The notes: generated by a model not told the origin, from the letters alone. Positions 1-11,664 are shown, counted from the stretch's first letter. The stretch is 64,000 nucleotides of DNA from Armigeres subalbatus (GCF_024139115.2 NC_085141.1:368737925-368801924), one strand, 5' to 3'. A program made the numbers and translations.

Positions 1-140
1 ACGTGCGGCTTCCAATATTGCATCGAAAGACACGTTGTCAAAAGCACCCTCAATATCTAAGAACGCACCCAAGCATGATTGCTTTTGAGCAAATGCTTTT
101 TCGATGTCGTAGACAACCTTGTGTAGAAGAGTCAACATTT
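1..140 (-). pseudogene. Non-LTR reverse transcriptase fragment
   Basis: Read on the minus strand, this segment encodes part of a reverse transcriptase finger/palm region. It contains LHKVVYDIEKAF followed by FLDIEGAFDNVSFDAI, the first catalytic-aspartate block seen in many non-LTR retrotransposons of the Jockey/LOA/R1 type. The frame is open for about 46 codons, runs off the left edge of the window, and ends where the inverted repeat at 133-259 begins. The family level is seen in the sequence; the clade is uncertain. It is a dead fragment with no start codon and no endonuclease. Confidence 0.65.
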
Positions 141-259
141 TGGCTGCTTGACAGGTCTCCTGCTCGATTGGCTGCTATTTTTTGACGGTTCGATTGGCGG
201 CACATGCCTATCCGCGTTTCTCTTATTCAGGCCTCTACTGTCAAGCAGCCAAAATGTTG
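133..259. repeat. Short inverted-repeat unit, 22-bp perfect arms
   Basis: Positions 133-154 and 238-259 are exact reverse complements (22 bp), enclosing 83 bp. The arms include GGCTGCTTGACAG. The left arm abuts the reverse transcriptase fragment. The stretch TTGACAGGTCTCCTGCTCG just inside the left arm recurs near 28596-28616, so it may belong to a small dispersed family. No target duplication was found. Confidence 0.55.
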
Positions 260-517
260 GCTCAAATACTGAAAACGGCCAAATTCGATTTTACGCCATT
301 TTTAAATAAACAAAATTGAATGTATTTTACATAAGTTTGCAATAATATATGCAAGTCATTTATAGATTATGAAATGAAATTCCATTGTTCATTGGATTCT
401 ATTGTTATGTGATGTGCACACATAAAATAGAGGATTGTGAGACTTTATCTACATAAACCATTTCATCCTTTGGCAGAGTCATAGTTTCTATCCGCGTTTC
501 TCTTATTCAGGCCTCTA
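208..517. repeat. 30-bp direct repeat pair
   Basis: An identical 30-bp sequence containing CCGCGTTTCTCTTATTCAGG lies at 208-237 and at 488-517, 280 bp apart. It could be the ends of a decayed element or a partial duplication. The DNA between is AT-rich without a gene. Confidence 0.6.
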
Positions 518-950
518 ATAAACATATGTAATTTATGAAGGCTCTGTTTCTGGAAACTCTGTTTCAGGAAACTAAACAACTTATGGTCCAGAGAGAGTAC
601 GCATTCTTCTTTCAAAATTGAAGCTTTGTCATCAATAGTAATAAAAGTTAATTTTTTCAATTACACATAAGATAGACTTGAAAATAGAAATTGAGAAAGA
701 AATAAATATTTTAAATTATACTTAATAGAAGCCAGAAAACTTGATGGTGCCTGGGATCCTGAAACATAACTTGATTCGATATCGGTTGCCCGATGTCCTC
801 AAATAAAATCAGGTGTCTCTAGATCATGGTGAGGATTTTGAAGTTCTTCAACAAACGGTAGCTGAGTTCGCTGGTGCCCTAAGCGATGAAAAATGAGTGA
901 GATTATTTTGCGCACACACATACACACACACAGACATCACCTCAATTCGT
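518..950. other. AT-rich stretch, no gene seen
   Basis: No coding or RNA signal. A CA-rich microsatellite lies at about 903-935. Confidence 0.5.
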
Positions 951-1056
951 CGAGCTGAGTCGATTGGTATATAACACTATGGGTCTCCGGGACTCCTATG
1001 GAAGTTCGTTTTTGGAACGAACATATAGCCTTTACACTTTGTATACGAGAAAGGCG
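951..1056 (+). repeat. Right end of the GCCTTTCTCG inverted-repeat family
   Basis: Contains GAGCTGAGTCGATTGGTATA, also found at about 34399-34425 and 47675-47695, and ends with CGAGAAAGGC at 1047-1056. This is the reverse complement of the GCCTTTCTCG left end seen at 34204 and 47254. Only the right portion is present here; a left-end-like stretch lies at 1864-1901 beyond the RTE insertion. Confidence 0.6.
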
Positions 1057-1159
1057 AAACATCTGATTTTTCCTGGATCATGAATCCAAAGCCAAGAAAC
1101 AACTAGAAACAAACCGCGTAAAAAGCGACCCCTATGTAGTCATCACGCAAATCTCCTGC

Positions 1160-1785
1160 AGGTGGTAGAAGAATTTGTGTACTTGGGCTCACTGGTGACT
1201 GCCGAAAATGACACCAGCAGAGAAATTCGGAGACGCATAGTGGCTGGAAATCGTACGTACTTTGGACTCCGCAAGACGCTCCGATCGAATAGAGTTCGCC
1301 GCCGTACCAAACTGACAACCTACAAAACGCTAATTAGACCGGTAGTCCTCTACGGACACGAGACCTGGACGATGCTCGTATAGGACAAACGCGCACTTGG
1401 AGTTTTCGAAAGGAAAGTGCTGCGTACCATCTATGGTGGGGTGCAGATGGCGGACGGTACGTGGAGGAGGCGAATGAACCACGAGTTGCATCAGTTGTTG
1501 GGAGAACCATCCATCGTTCACACCGCGAAAATCGGACGACTGCGGTGGGCCGGGCACGTAGCCAGAATGTCGGACAGTAACCCGGTGAAAATGGTTCTCG
1601 ACAACGATCCGACGGGCACAAGAAGGCGAGGTGCGCAGCGGGCAAGGTGGATCGATCAGGTGGAAGATGACTTGCGGACCCTCCGTAGACTGCGTGGTTG
1701 GCGACGTGTAGCCATGGACCGAGCCGAATGGAGAAGACTCTTATATACCGCACAGGCCACTTCGGCCTTAGTCTGAATAAATAAT
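1160..1785 (+). mobile_element. RTE-clade non-LTR retrotransposon, 3' fragment (dead)
   Basis: This encodes the C-terminal part of an RTE-type reverse transcriptase polyprotein. It starts at VVEEFVYLGSLVTAEN, continues through RPVVLYGHETWTML, and finishes with GRLRWAGHVARM and MDRAEWRRLL before a stop at 1774-1776. A premature TAG at 1381-1383 replaces a glutamate codon present in the close copy at 62046-63254. The polymerase catalytic core and endonuclease are missing, as expected for a 5'-truncated insertion. The 3' end passes into short A/T-rich repeats (AATAAATAATAAAA), typical of RTE tails. The copy is nearly identical at protein level to the one at the other end of the window, so the family was active fairly recently. 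Confidence 0.85.
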
Positions 1786-1789
1786 AAAA

Positions 1790-1847
1790 TATTGTAGCAT
1801 ACAAGAAGCCCAAAACATGCAACATGCATATATTGTATGCTACAATA
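1790..1847. repeat. Perfect 15-bp hairpin
   Basis: TATTGTAGCATACAA at 1790-1804 is exactly inverted at 1833-1847 with a 28-nt spacer. It sits immediately after the RTE tail. Its origin is unknown. Confidence 0.6.
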
Positions 1848-2849
1848 ATACACATTAAAACCCAGATGAATCCATCTAGCAGTGATTATGCCTTTCTCGT
1901 GTATTATCACCAGGGAATGTAAAATAACAACATAACCAATGACAACAACATTGTCCTCTCTTGTAAATATTGGGACAAACTCAACTCGCAATAAGCGTTT
2001 GTCCTAAACTGCAACAGAATGGGACAATGATCGCCTGCCGCGCATTTTGAGAAGAAGTCGGTTTCCGATGATGTTTTTGGTTAAATAAGTATCAGTTATC
2101 ATAGTTTAAACATAAACTTAACCATCTGTTGACATGATTTGTGTTTTACTTCTGAAATATACAAGTTATCGCAGTTTGAAAAGTTCCCAACAATTACCTC
2201 TCCATGTTTGTTGCAAATAAAATGGAACGCAACAATGTCCTTATCCTCTGCAGATGAAGACAAAGAGTTATCGCTATTCTCTTTTGTCGCTTGTTTTTTT
2301 GCATTTTTCAGCGACAATTACATTCCTTGATTATCACACATGTTTTTAAATTAACTATCTAAGAAAATTCTTGCACGAGTTATCACCTAACTTCGATTTT
2401 TCACTGTTGCAACAGCTTGCCTACATTCAGGAAAATAGACACATACTTTATGGCAAAAATCCATGTATTTATAAATATACATATCATGCGTCGGCACATA
2501 CTTAGTTGCATACAAATTCTGGATACTATGAATCACATGGATAGTATGTGTGAACACTCATGCACTGCATGAGGGCGCATTGAATATATGTGTTAAAAAT
2601 ATGGAATCCATTTCGCTAATCCCATTGCAAAATCCATGTGTGAACTCATGAATATAACGCGGAGTTTTTTGTGAGTGAGACCTTTTCACAGGTTATATTG
2701 CTGCGGCGACAATAGAAGCTTGATAAAGCATAAGCCTGTGCCTGTGGAAGTACAAAAGGTGAGGAGCAAAGGTGAGAGGACTAATGTCCCGAGTTTGGGT
2801 GCCCGGCTAGCCTGGTCACTGGGAGGGAGGGCCGCACACCTCCGTGAGT
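1848..2849. other. AT-rich stretch, no gene seen
   Basis: A copy of the left-end sequence of the GCCTTTCTCG family lies at 1864-1901 (ATTATGCCTTTCTCGTG). The rest is unassigned. 2690-2850 may be the extreme end of the I-clade element that follows. Confidence 0.4.
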
Positions 2850-4005
2850 GGGCGTTACACCCGGGAGGCCCAAGCTACACAAGTCAACTCGAGCCCGTAA
2901 AGCAGTCCGATGTTAATCAACGTTTGCCCTGTACGGTACCGAGTGGCCCTGTTGCTGGTCCTATGCGGTCTTGATAAGGTTTTAAAAAGGTTAATCCTCG
3001 ATTTGCAGCTGTTTTTTACCGCTTGGGAATGAGGGACGAAAGACAGTTCTCGGTCGATGGAAACTCCGAGGAACTTGACGAGTTTCCAGTTTGGGATCGG
3101 CTGCCCATTATTCTTGAAACTAGGGCCGGAGAGACGATGTCGCCCGTTGTATACATGCCCGCGGACACTTTTCCCGGCCAACATGGTGAAACCGACTGAC
3201 AAGGCCCACTGATGAACTGTACTAACCGCTGCTTGGGTTCGGATGCTGGTGTTTCACCAACAAGCAGGATGTCGTCCGCGTAGACATAGACGTAGATGTT
3301 CTTTGGTAGGCCATCGAAGACCTTGTTCATTGCAACCAGAAACAGGGTCACCGCCAGAACAGACCCCTGCGGGACTCCTGTTTCCTTCTGGTATGTCCTG
3401 GAGGCGGAGTTGCCGATAAGGACCCGGAAGAACCGGCGGGAGAGAAAGTTTTCAACAAAAGATAAAATGTTACCGGTGAAACAGTCCACTAGCTGTTTCA
3501 GCACTAGTGGGGTCCAAGTGCGGTTGAACACCTTCGAGATATCCAGAGAAACTAGATCGGCGTGTTTCCCTTGGTCGAAGACACTTCGGAGTACGTCTCC
3601 TAAACCGGCGAAGTACGAGCTGGCCACGTACCACGGGCGACAGGCGTGTTGGCGGAACCGAATCTTCCGTCAGCTTCAAGTTTTTCACGCAGCCTTACCA
3701 ACCTCTCGACGACCTTTGATACACATGAGTTTAGCGAGACAGACCGGTAATCGGCGGTGTTGTTTTTTTTTTGGAATCGGAATAACGTGGCTGAGGCGCC
3801 ATTCGCCCAGAATGATTTTATTGGTCCAGGCTTGATTTATCAAGTCGAGGAATACAATTTTTGCGGTAGGAGGGAAGGTTTTTCAGCATCGGATACCCTA
3901 TTCCATTAGGATCAGAAGACTTTCCGTTGCCTCTGGCAAGAGAGAAGGAAAGCTCGGCGACTGCAAAGGTCTGGTTCATTGGAGAAACTAGTAGAAGAAA
4001 CCAGA
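2850..4005 (-). pseudogene. I-clade (MosquI-like) reverse transcriptase relic
   Basis: Read from 4005 towards 2850, the pieces follow the order of an I-clade reverse transcriptase: a DPNGIGYPMLKNLP block (about 3940-3880), then LDISKVFNRTW, GVPQGSVLAVTLFLVAMN, and YADDILLV with the YADD catalytic box at 3271-3282, then KFLGVSIDRELSF and GLLYGLELTC. Several frameshifts separate these blocks and there is no continuous frame. The aspartate of the first palm block is kept but the usual FDRVW reads FNRTW. The I-clade assignment comes from the GVPQGSVLAVTLFLVA and YVYADDILLV style. There is no endonuclease or RNase H in the preserved part. Confidence 0.75.
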
Positions 4006-4015
4006 GGGCCTTCCT

Positions 4016-4270
4016 CAGCCGGTAAGATGCACGGCTACAAAGCAAGACCATGCTAAGGGTGGTTGGATTAGATTCCCGGTGCCGGTTAGGGCAATTTTCG
4101 GTTTGTAAATTGTCTCGACCGCCCTACCCTAGCATCACACATATTCCATATAGGCTATTGTGGCTCATGTGACCAGATTTAGTCGCAATCAAGTTCCAGC
4201 AACCAGATTTGCCTGACTTGTGCTGCTGGGTGGGAACTACGAATGCAAAAATGGTTATTGGATTGAAAAC
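4016..4270 (+). mobile_element. tRNA-derived SINE resembling Feilai, interrupted
   Basis: GATGCACGGCTACAAAGCAA, then a decayed pol III B-box (GGATTAGATTCC), then CAATTTTCGGTTTGTAAATT. The same order is seen in the better copy at 22236. The SINE body is broken by a small inverted-repeat element at about 4128-4230, after which TACGAATGCAAAAATGG resumes. Confidence 0.7.
4128..4230. mobile_element. About 103-bp MITE inside the SINE (CCTAGCAGCACA family)
   Basis: Ends are CCTAGCATCACACA on the left and TTGTGCTGCTGGG on the right, imperfect inverted repeats. A second member lies at 22411-22517, also inside a SINE of the same family but at a different SINE position. Confidence 0.65.
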
Positions 4271-4544
4271 CAGGGATAAAGAAAATCTGTGTTATTTGCC
4301 AGTGTCATCTATGTAAAAAATAAGTGTTTCCAAAATAATGTACCATAAATTTCTAAACCAGACAGTTATTGTAAGACTAAACATTAGACAAGGAACAAAC
4401 ATAATATTTTTCCCCTGATGAGGACACCAACCCCGTGTCGAAATGTTGGACAAATATAAATCTTGTTTTAATCCTTAAAGACTGCGTAGCCGTTTGAAGT
4501 TAAAATAAAAAAATAAGCGATAAGAAAATGATTTTGAGCTTTTG

Positions 4545-4690
4545 TGGAATGTCTTCACTTATCATAAGACGAATTCGTACTATCCCATTTAATTCCACCA
4601 CTTGATTGTAACTTTAACAGATACGTATTTTGACCTCAAACCGTCTTCAGTGTCTCGCACTTGACTCGAGTCGAGTCGATTTATTCATCA
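4545..4690. repeat. Palindromic TTCAGTGTCTCGTACTTGAC family, copy 1
   Basis: Contains GTGGAATGT, ATCATAAGACGA, TTCCACCACTT, AACAGATACG and CTTCAGTGTCTCGCACTTGA, the same order as at 25563, 27765 (both arms) and, inverted, at 43575 and 58169. It ends in the palindrome-rich GACTCGAGTCGAGTC. Confidence 0.65.
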
Positions 4691-7033
4691 GCATAACTTG
4701 AAGTATCGATAACATCAAGCATCATTCTATTCATAATAATCTTATTTATTAAAGAAAGAAAACGGATTGGATGACAAAAGTACATATCCCAACTGAACAC
4801 ATTTGTTGAGCTATAAGTAAGTTTTTTTTAAGTGTAAAAATAGTCATCGTAAATGTATATCATATGGTAGAAGCACAGAATAAAAACTTTTGAGCCTTTA
4901 GCTTCTATCGAAAAACTTGCCCACGGATTTTGCCACCAACAAACTCAAGAAGCTCTTGTAAGGGAGATTTTTTCCAATCCATAGGAAGCATACATACAGG
5001 TAATATCCACAATCGAACTATGTAGTTACGGGTTAAGTGATGTCTTACACGAATTTTGCTGAGTAGTCTTTCAATAAATGTACGGATCATTAATAATTCA
5101 TAGTTTAACACCTAGAGAATGAAACCCATTGTTTCGCGATTCTGATTGAATTCAAAGAACCTGAAGTGAGGAACCAAAAAAGAACTGAACACTGCGTCGA
5201 TCCTCAACTTCCAAAGAAGGAAAAAGATCATTATGTATCGTATGTGCCTTTCAACTGTTATGCTCCCGCTTCGTTCCTCCCTGCCTTACCGGTCCCTGGT
5301 CCCACACACCAAACAAGGTTCACAGTTTCCCGTTCCAGCACCGCGCGCCATCATCATCCCTCGGTTTACTTTGCGGTTGCCTTTGGACCGTTCGAAGAAT
5401 TCGAAGAAACTCAAAGGCGCAACAGGGATTTCCATTTCCATGCTGCTGCTTATCACCCGGCCGGTCGGTCGGGCGGCGGTTCGAGCGAATGCTAGAGAAG
5501 GACAGATTCAGCACTGCGGCCCAAGTGCCATGAACACAGACCATGCCAGACAACCAGTCGCCAGGGAAGTCGGTGCCGGCCAGCTAAACGCCTTTCGAAG
5601 GTGGCCGAATCGGTTCGCCCCGAGCTGATGGTGTGCGCTGGAAGAAGGTGGAGGGGACCGCGGAGCAAAAAAGAAATACGATCAACGGCGTTGGCTGTGG
5701 TGTTGGACGGCGTTGTGCAACGATAATCCGCTAGCTGCGGTGAGTGGTTTGAATTAAATTTTCGGTGAAATTTTACGGTTGATCGATAAGACAGGCTGAT
5801 CTTGTTTGGTTGAAATGTGATTTCCCCCTGTTTTGTTTGAGGCAATTTTGGTCATTGGAATTAAATGAGCAAAGTGGCCTGGCCACCGTAGATGCCGAAG
5901 ACAATTAGTGCGACGAATAATAGAATGGAGAGTAAGGAATGTAATGAAGATTATTCACGATCTTTAGGATAAATTGTTTCGCGATGAAAAAAAAAGACAA
6001 AAACTTCAAGCTATTGGCGGCAATTGGTAATATTTTTAGAACTTATCTTGGCTGTTTTCATATTGTCTAGCAACTTTTAAACCTGCAGCCTGCTGCAGCT
6101 TTGCAAATTATTTTAAAAATAGAATGAAAATAATGGCAATTAGATGAAACTCATGCTTTAAATATTAGTTATTTGTGTAAATTAGCTAAATTCAATTGGC
6201 CTACAAATGAGTTGGTCGAGGGAAATACCTGACCGAACAAGACATTTGGCTTGTTGCATCTGTATTATTTAATCAATAGCTGACCGGAAACCTTGTCGAC
6301 ATGCCACGTAGGGGAAACGAAGTCTTTGGCAGTTGTTGTTCTTTGCAAATCAAAGAATGTTACTCTGAAAAATCCTCTTGAGTCCTGACAATAATGAAAC
6401 AAAAGCAGACGAAATCATCATATCCCCTACGTTGCCTTTTTAATTTAGGAATCCGCCAACAATTTATTTTACCTTCAATTATTCTTTGATACTATCTTTC
6501 TAGTATTTTTTTTATCGAAACGCATTATTATGTGTGTTTAAAGTCTCATTTGTTTTACATTTTCCTACTACTCCCCGTTAGTATAGCAAGTACCTACACC
6601 GAGCAGTTCCAGGAATTCCAGGCGCTTAATTCCCTCCCATTGAAGTCGCGCCGCAACCGTGTGGCGCGAAATCATAAAAGTGCGCGCCCATGTGCCCCAC
6701 GCTCAGGTTCAAGTCATTCTACATCTCTAATGCAATATCGTTGTCGCTTCATGAGAGGGGGATGAATGGTAGTTACATATTTGCCTGCCGGACGGAATTT
6801 CTACGAGTCATATATAGATGGGCTGACGCGACCACGTGTAGTGTTGGTAATAACAAACAAAAGTAACAACAGCGTAACCAACAACGTGAACCGAGCAGCG
6901 TAATGAGCCACAGTCGCCGAAAGTCGGAATAAATGTTTCCCCTTTCGTTGGATAATGTGAGCTCAAATTTACAATTTTTGCTTTTCTTGGCCAAACCAAT
7001 CCAAAAACGAACTATTTACAAAAGGTCCTGGTC
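4691..7033. other. Non-repetitive stretch, no gene supported
   Basis: AT-rich flanks surround a more GC-rich block at about 5160-5740. Short open frames exist on both strands there but none has a recognisable domain or a convincing start. I cannot exclude a non-coding exon or regulatory DNA. Confidence 0.4.
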
Positions 7034-7222
7034 TCCAGTTAGTCTTGCAAGCAAAGGCGTAGGATTGCCAACCCGGAGATGGCGAGTTCGATTCTCGGTC
7101 CGGTCTAGGATATTCGGTGGGAAATACTCTCGACTCTCTGTGCATAGTGCATCCATTGTACTTGGCACACAAGATACATACTCATGCAATGGCGGGCATA
7201 GAAAGCATTGAATTATTAACTG
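7034..7222 (+). mobile_element. tRNA-derived SINE-like sequence
   Basis: A tRNA-like head with a pol III B-box GTTCGATTC at 7086-7094 is followed by CGGTCCGGTCTAGGATATTC and a body with AAATACTCTCGACTC and ACAAGATACATACTCATGC. The layout parallels the Feilai-type copies (tRNA head, then GGTCTAG...TCTCGACT), but it appears to be a different subfamily. It directly precedes the 24-bp satellite. Confidence 0.6.
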
Positions 7223-7239
7223 ATGAATTCTAACAGTAC

Positions 7240-10200
7240 TTAATGCGTTATTCCCTGAGGAACTTCCGGAGGAATTCCCGGAGGAACATTCGGAGGAATT
7301 TCCGGAGGAACTTCTGGAGGAATTCCCGGAGAAACTTCTGGAGGAATTCCCGGAGGATCTTCCGGAGGAACTTCCGGAGGAACTTCCGGAGGAACTTCCA
7401 GAGGAACTCTCGGAGGAACTTTTGGAGGAACTTCCGGAGGAATTCCCGGAGGAACTTCCGGAGGAATTCCCGGAGGAACTTCCGGAGGAATTCTCGGAGG
7501 AACTTCCGGAGGAATTCCCGGAGGAACTTCCAGAGGAATTCGGAGGAACTTCCGGAGGAATTCGGAGGAACTTCCGGAGGAATTCCCGGAGGAACTTCGG
7601 AGGAATTCCCGGAGGAACTTCCGGAGGAATTCCCGGAGGAACTTCCGGAGGAATTCCGGAGGAACTTCCGGAGGAATTTCGGAGGAACTTCCGGAGGAAT
7701 TCCCGGAGGAACTTCCGGAGGAATTCCGGAGGAATTCGGAGGAACTTCCGGAGGAATTCCCGGAGGAACTTCCGGAGGAATTCCCGGAGGAACTTCCGGA
7801 GGAATTCGGAGGAACTTCCGGAGGAATTCCCGGAGGAATTCGGAGGAACTTCCGGAGGAATTCCCGGAGGAACTTCCGGAGGAATTCCCGGAGGAACTTC
7901 GGAGGAATTCTCGGAGGAACTTCCGGAGGAATTCCGGAGGAACTTCCGGAGGAATTCCCGGAGGAACTTCCGGAGGAATTCGGAGGAACTTCCGGAAGAA
8001 TTCCCGGAGGATCTTTCGGAGGAATTCCCGGAGGATCTTCCGGAGGAATTCCCGGAGGAACTTCCGGAGGAATTCCCGGAGGAACTTCCGGAGGAATTCC
8101 CGGAGGAACTTCCGGAAGAATTCCCACAGCAAATTCGGCAGGAATTCCCGGAGGAACTTCTGGAGGAATTCTCGAAGGAACTTCCGGAGGAATTCCCGGA
8201 GGAACTTCGGAGGAATTCCCGGAGGAACTTCCGGAGGAATTCCGTAGGAACTTCCGGAGGAATTCCCGGAGGAACTTCCGGAGGAATTCGGAGGAACTTC
8301 CGGAGGAATTCGGAGGAACTTCCGGAGGAATTCCCGGAGGAACTTCGGAGGAATTTCGGAGGAACTTCGGAGGAATTCGGAGGAACTTCCGGAGGAATTC
8401 GGAGGAACTTCCGGAGGAATTCCCGGAGGAACTTCCGGAGGAATTCGGAGGAACTTCCGGAGGAATTCCCGGAGGAACTTCGGAGGAATTCCGGAGGAAC
8501 TTCCGGAGGAATTCCGTAGGAACTTCCGGAGGGATTCCCGTAGGCACTTCCAGAGGAATTCCCGTAGGCACTCTCGGAACAATTCCCGGAGGAAGTTCCG
8601 GAAGAATTTCTCTGGAGGAACTTCTGGAGGAATTCGGAGGAACTTCCGGAGGAATTCGGAGGATCTTCCGGAGGAATTCCCGGAGGATCTTCGGAGGAAT
8701 TCGGAGGAACTTCCGGAGGAATTCGGAGGAACTTCGGAGGAATTCCCGGAGGAACTTCCGGAGGAATTCGGAGGAACTTCCGGAGGAATTTGGAGGAACT
8801 TCCGGAGGAATTTCGGAGGAACTTCCGGAGGAATTCCCGGAGGAACTTCCGGAGGAATTCCCGGAGGAACTTCCGGAGGAATTCCCGGAGGAACTTCCGG
8901 AGGAATTCCCGGAGGAACTTCCGGAGGAATTCCCGGAGGAACTTCCGGAGGAATTCCCGGAGGAACTTCCGGAGGAATTCCCGGAGGAACTTCCGGAGGA
9001 ACTTCCGGAGGAATTTCCGGAGGAACTTTCGGAGGAAGTCCTGGAGGATCTTGCGGAGGACGACCCGGAGGCACTTTCGGAGGAATTCCCGGAGGAACTT
9101 CCGGAGGAATTCCCGGAGGAACTTCCGGAGGAATTCCCGGAGGAACTTCCGGAGGAATTCGGAGGAACTTCCGGAGGAATTCCGGAGGAACTTCCGGAGG
9201 AATTCCCGGAGGAACTTCCGGAGGAATTTGGAGGAACTTCCGGAGGAATTCCCGGAGGAACTTCCGGAGGAATTCCCGTAGGAACTTCCGGAGGAATTCC
9301 CGTAGGAACTTCCGGAGGAATTCCCGGAGGAATTCCCGGAGGAACTTCCGGAGGAATTCCCGGAGGAACTTCCGGAGGAATTCCCAAAGGAACTTCCGAA
9401 GGAATTCCCGGAGGAATTCCCGGAGGGATTTCCGGAGGAATTCCCGGAGGAACTTCCGGAGGAATTCCCGGAGGAACTTCCGGAGGAATTCCCGGAGGAA
9501 CTTCCGGAGGAATTCCCGGAGGAACTTCCGGAGGAATTCCCGGAGGAACTTCCGGAGGAATTCCCGGAGGAACTTCGGGAGGAATTTCGGGAGGAATTCC
9601 CGGAGGAACTTCGGGAGGAATTCCCGGAGGAACTTCCGGAGGAATTCCCGGAGGAACTTCCGAAGGAATTCCCGGAGGAACTTCCGGAGGGATTCCCGGA
9701 GGAACTTCCGGAGGAACTTCCGGAGGGATTCCCGGAGGGATTCCCGGAGGAACTTCCGGAGGGATTCCCGGAGGAACTTCCGGAGGGATTCCCGGAGGAA
9801 CTTCCGGAGGGATTCCCGGAGGAACTTCCGGAGGAATTCCCGGAGGGACTTCCCGAGGAACTTCCGGAGGAATTCCCGGAGGAACTTCCGGAGGAATTCC
9901 CGGAGGAACTTCCGGAGGAATTCCCGGAGGAACTTCCGGAGGAATTCCCGGAGGAACTTCCGGAGGAATTCCCGGAGGAACTTCCGGAGGGATTCCCGGG
10001 GGAACTTCCGGAGGGATTCCCGGGGGAACTTCCGGAGGAATTCCCGGGGGAACTTCCGGAGGAATTCCCGGGGGAACTTCCGGAGGAATTCCCGGGGGAA
10101 CTTCCGGAGGAATTCCCGGAGGAACTTCGGGGGAAATCCCGGAGGAATTTCCGGAGGAATTCGGAGGAACTTCGGAGGAATTCCCGGAGGAACTTCCGGA

Positions 10201-10966
10201 GGAATTCCCGGAGGAACTTCCGGAGGAATTCCCGGAGGAACTTCGGAGGAATTCCCGGAGGAACTTCGGAGGAATTCGGAGGAACTTCCGGAGGAATTCC
10301 CGGAGGAACTTCCGGAGGAATTCGGAGGAACTTCCGGAGGAATTCCCGGAGGAACTTCCGGAGGAATTCCCGGAGGAACTTCCGGAGGAATTCCCGGAGG
10401 AACTTCCGGAGGAATTCCCGGAGGAACTTCCGGAGGAATTCCCGGAGGAACTTCCGGAGGAATTCCCGGAGGAACTTCCGGAGGAATTCTTGGAAGAATT
10501 CCTGGAGGAACTTCCGGAGGAATTCCTGGAGGAACTTCCGGAGGAATTCCTGGAGGAACTTCCGGAGGAATTCCCGGAGGAACTTCCGGAGGAATTCCCG
10601 GAGGAACTTCCGGAGGAATTCCCGGAGGAACTTCCGGAGGAATTCCCGGAGGAACTTCCGGAGGAATTCCCGGAGGAACTTCCGGAGGAATTCCCGGAGG
10701 AACTCCCGGAGGAACTTCCGGAGGAATTCCCGGAGGAACTTCCGGAGGAATTCCCGGAGGAACTTCCGGAGGAATTCCCGGAGGAACTTCCGGAGGAATT
10801 CCCGGAGGAACTTCCGGAGGAATTCCCGGAGGAACTTCCGGAGGAATTCCCGGAGGAACTTTCGGAGGAATTCCCGGAGGAACTTCCGGAGGAACTTCCG
10901 GAGGAATTCCCGGAGGAACTTCCGGAGGAATTCCCGGAGGAACTTCCGGAGGAATTCCCGGAGGAG
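7240..10966. repeat. Minisatellite, 24-bp unit, about 155 copies
   Basis: The unit is two related 12-mers, GGAGGAATTCCC and GGAGGAACTTCC, repeated for 3.7 kb with 22-, 23- and 24-bp variants. It is full of EcoRI-type GAATTC sites and the palindrome GGAATTCC. All minus-strand frames and much of the plus strand are stop-free, giving apparent proteins of over 1,200 residues that alternate between FLREFLRK, IPPEVPPG and SSGNSSGS phases as 22/23-bp variants shift the frame. This switching is what non-coding satellite drift produces, not what selection on a protein would give. Variants become denser at the left end (7240-8800) than at the right (10150-10960), suggesting more recent homogenisation on the right. 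Confidence 0.95.
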
Positions 10967-11009
10967 GTTTGAGAAACACGTCCAGTCCAATGCAGCTAAT
11001 CGTAGCGTC

Positions 11010-11399
11010 CAGTGTTGTAAAATGTCATTTGCATTCGTTTGTATAATTTTCCCAGAACTTTTTCCAGAAGGTAGCTATCAATTCACGATGTATGACGAAC
11101 TTATAGCGCTTAAATGTGCCTACAACTTTGTCAAACAAGACATTGGTGTAAATTTGTAATCTGGGGCGTGGGAGGCAAAATGTCATTCAAATGACATTAT
11201 GTCAAATGACACGTGACATTTTGGAGAGTTTTCACTTTCCAGCCTCAAATGTTATATTTAGAGCAATGTACCCTTGGACAAAAATATAGCCCTACTCAAG
11301 CGTAATGAGTACATCTAAAATTATGGAATAAATTTGGCTTCTAAAGAAAGTTATGAACAATTTAGTCAAATGACATGCAGATGACATTTTACAAGCCTG
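11010..11399. mobile_element. hAT-type non-autonomous element with 8-bp target duplication
   Basis: The left end CAGTGTTGTAAAATGTCATT and right end ATGACATTTTACAAGCCTG are inverted repeats of about 25 bp. The 8-bp sequence GTAGCGTC flanks it exactly (11002-11009 and 11400-11407). An 8-bp duplication and a CAG terminus are hAT hallmarks. The 390-bp interior has no coding capacity but repeats AAATGACA-type motifs. Confidence 0.8.
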
Positions 11400-11407
11400 G
11401 TAGCGTC

Positions 11408-11664
11408 ACATCGTTCGAAGTTATATTCGTTTCGTGCAGCTGAATTCGGCTGCGGCTTGCAAGTATCCAGAGGAATATTTGAGCGTCAAAACAAATGGCT
11501 TGTGGTAAGTATCGACTTTCAAAATGGCAGCAGGTTATTCAAACAGTTCAATTCGATTAGAATCACTGACAAAAACTAAATCGAGAAGCAAACCCTTCGC
11601 TCAAAGACCTAAAGGCCTATATTCCAGGAAATTTTTGGATTATCTGGAAGTGAACAACATCTGG
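11408..11664. other. Short unassigned spacer with a stray copy of the 22.6-kb tandem repeat
   Basis: 11600-11655 (AGACCTAAAGGCCTATATTC then AGGAAATTTTTGGAT) matches the unit of the diverged tandem repeat at 22625-23245. Otherwise nothing is seen. Confidence 0.45.

Noticed and set aside
1790..1847. microRNA precursor
   Set aside because: The stem is only 15 bp with a 28-nt loop, too short for a typical animal pre-miRNA.
7016..10990. 1,324- and 1,243-codon minus-strand frames as a repetitive structural gene
   Set aside because: They are explained by the stop-free 24-bp satellite; the peptide phase switches at length variants, and other frames, including the opposite strand, are also open.
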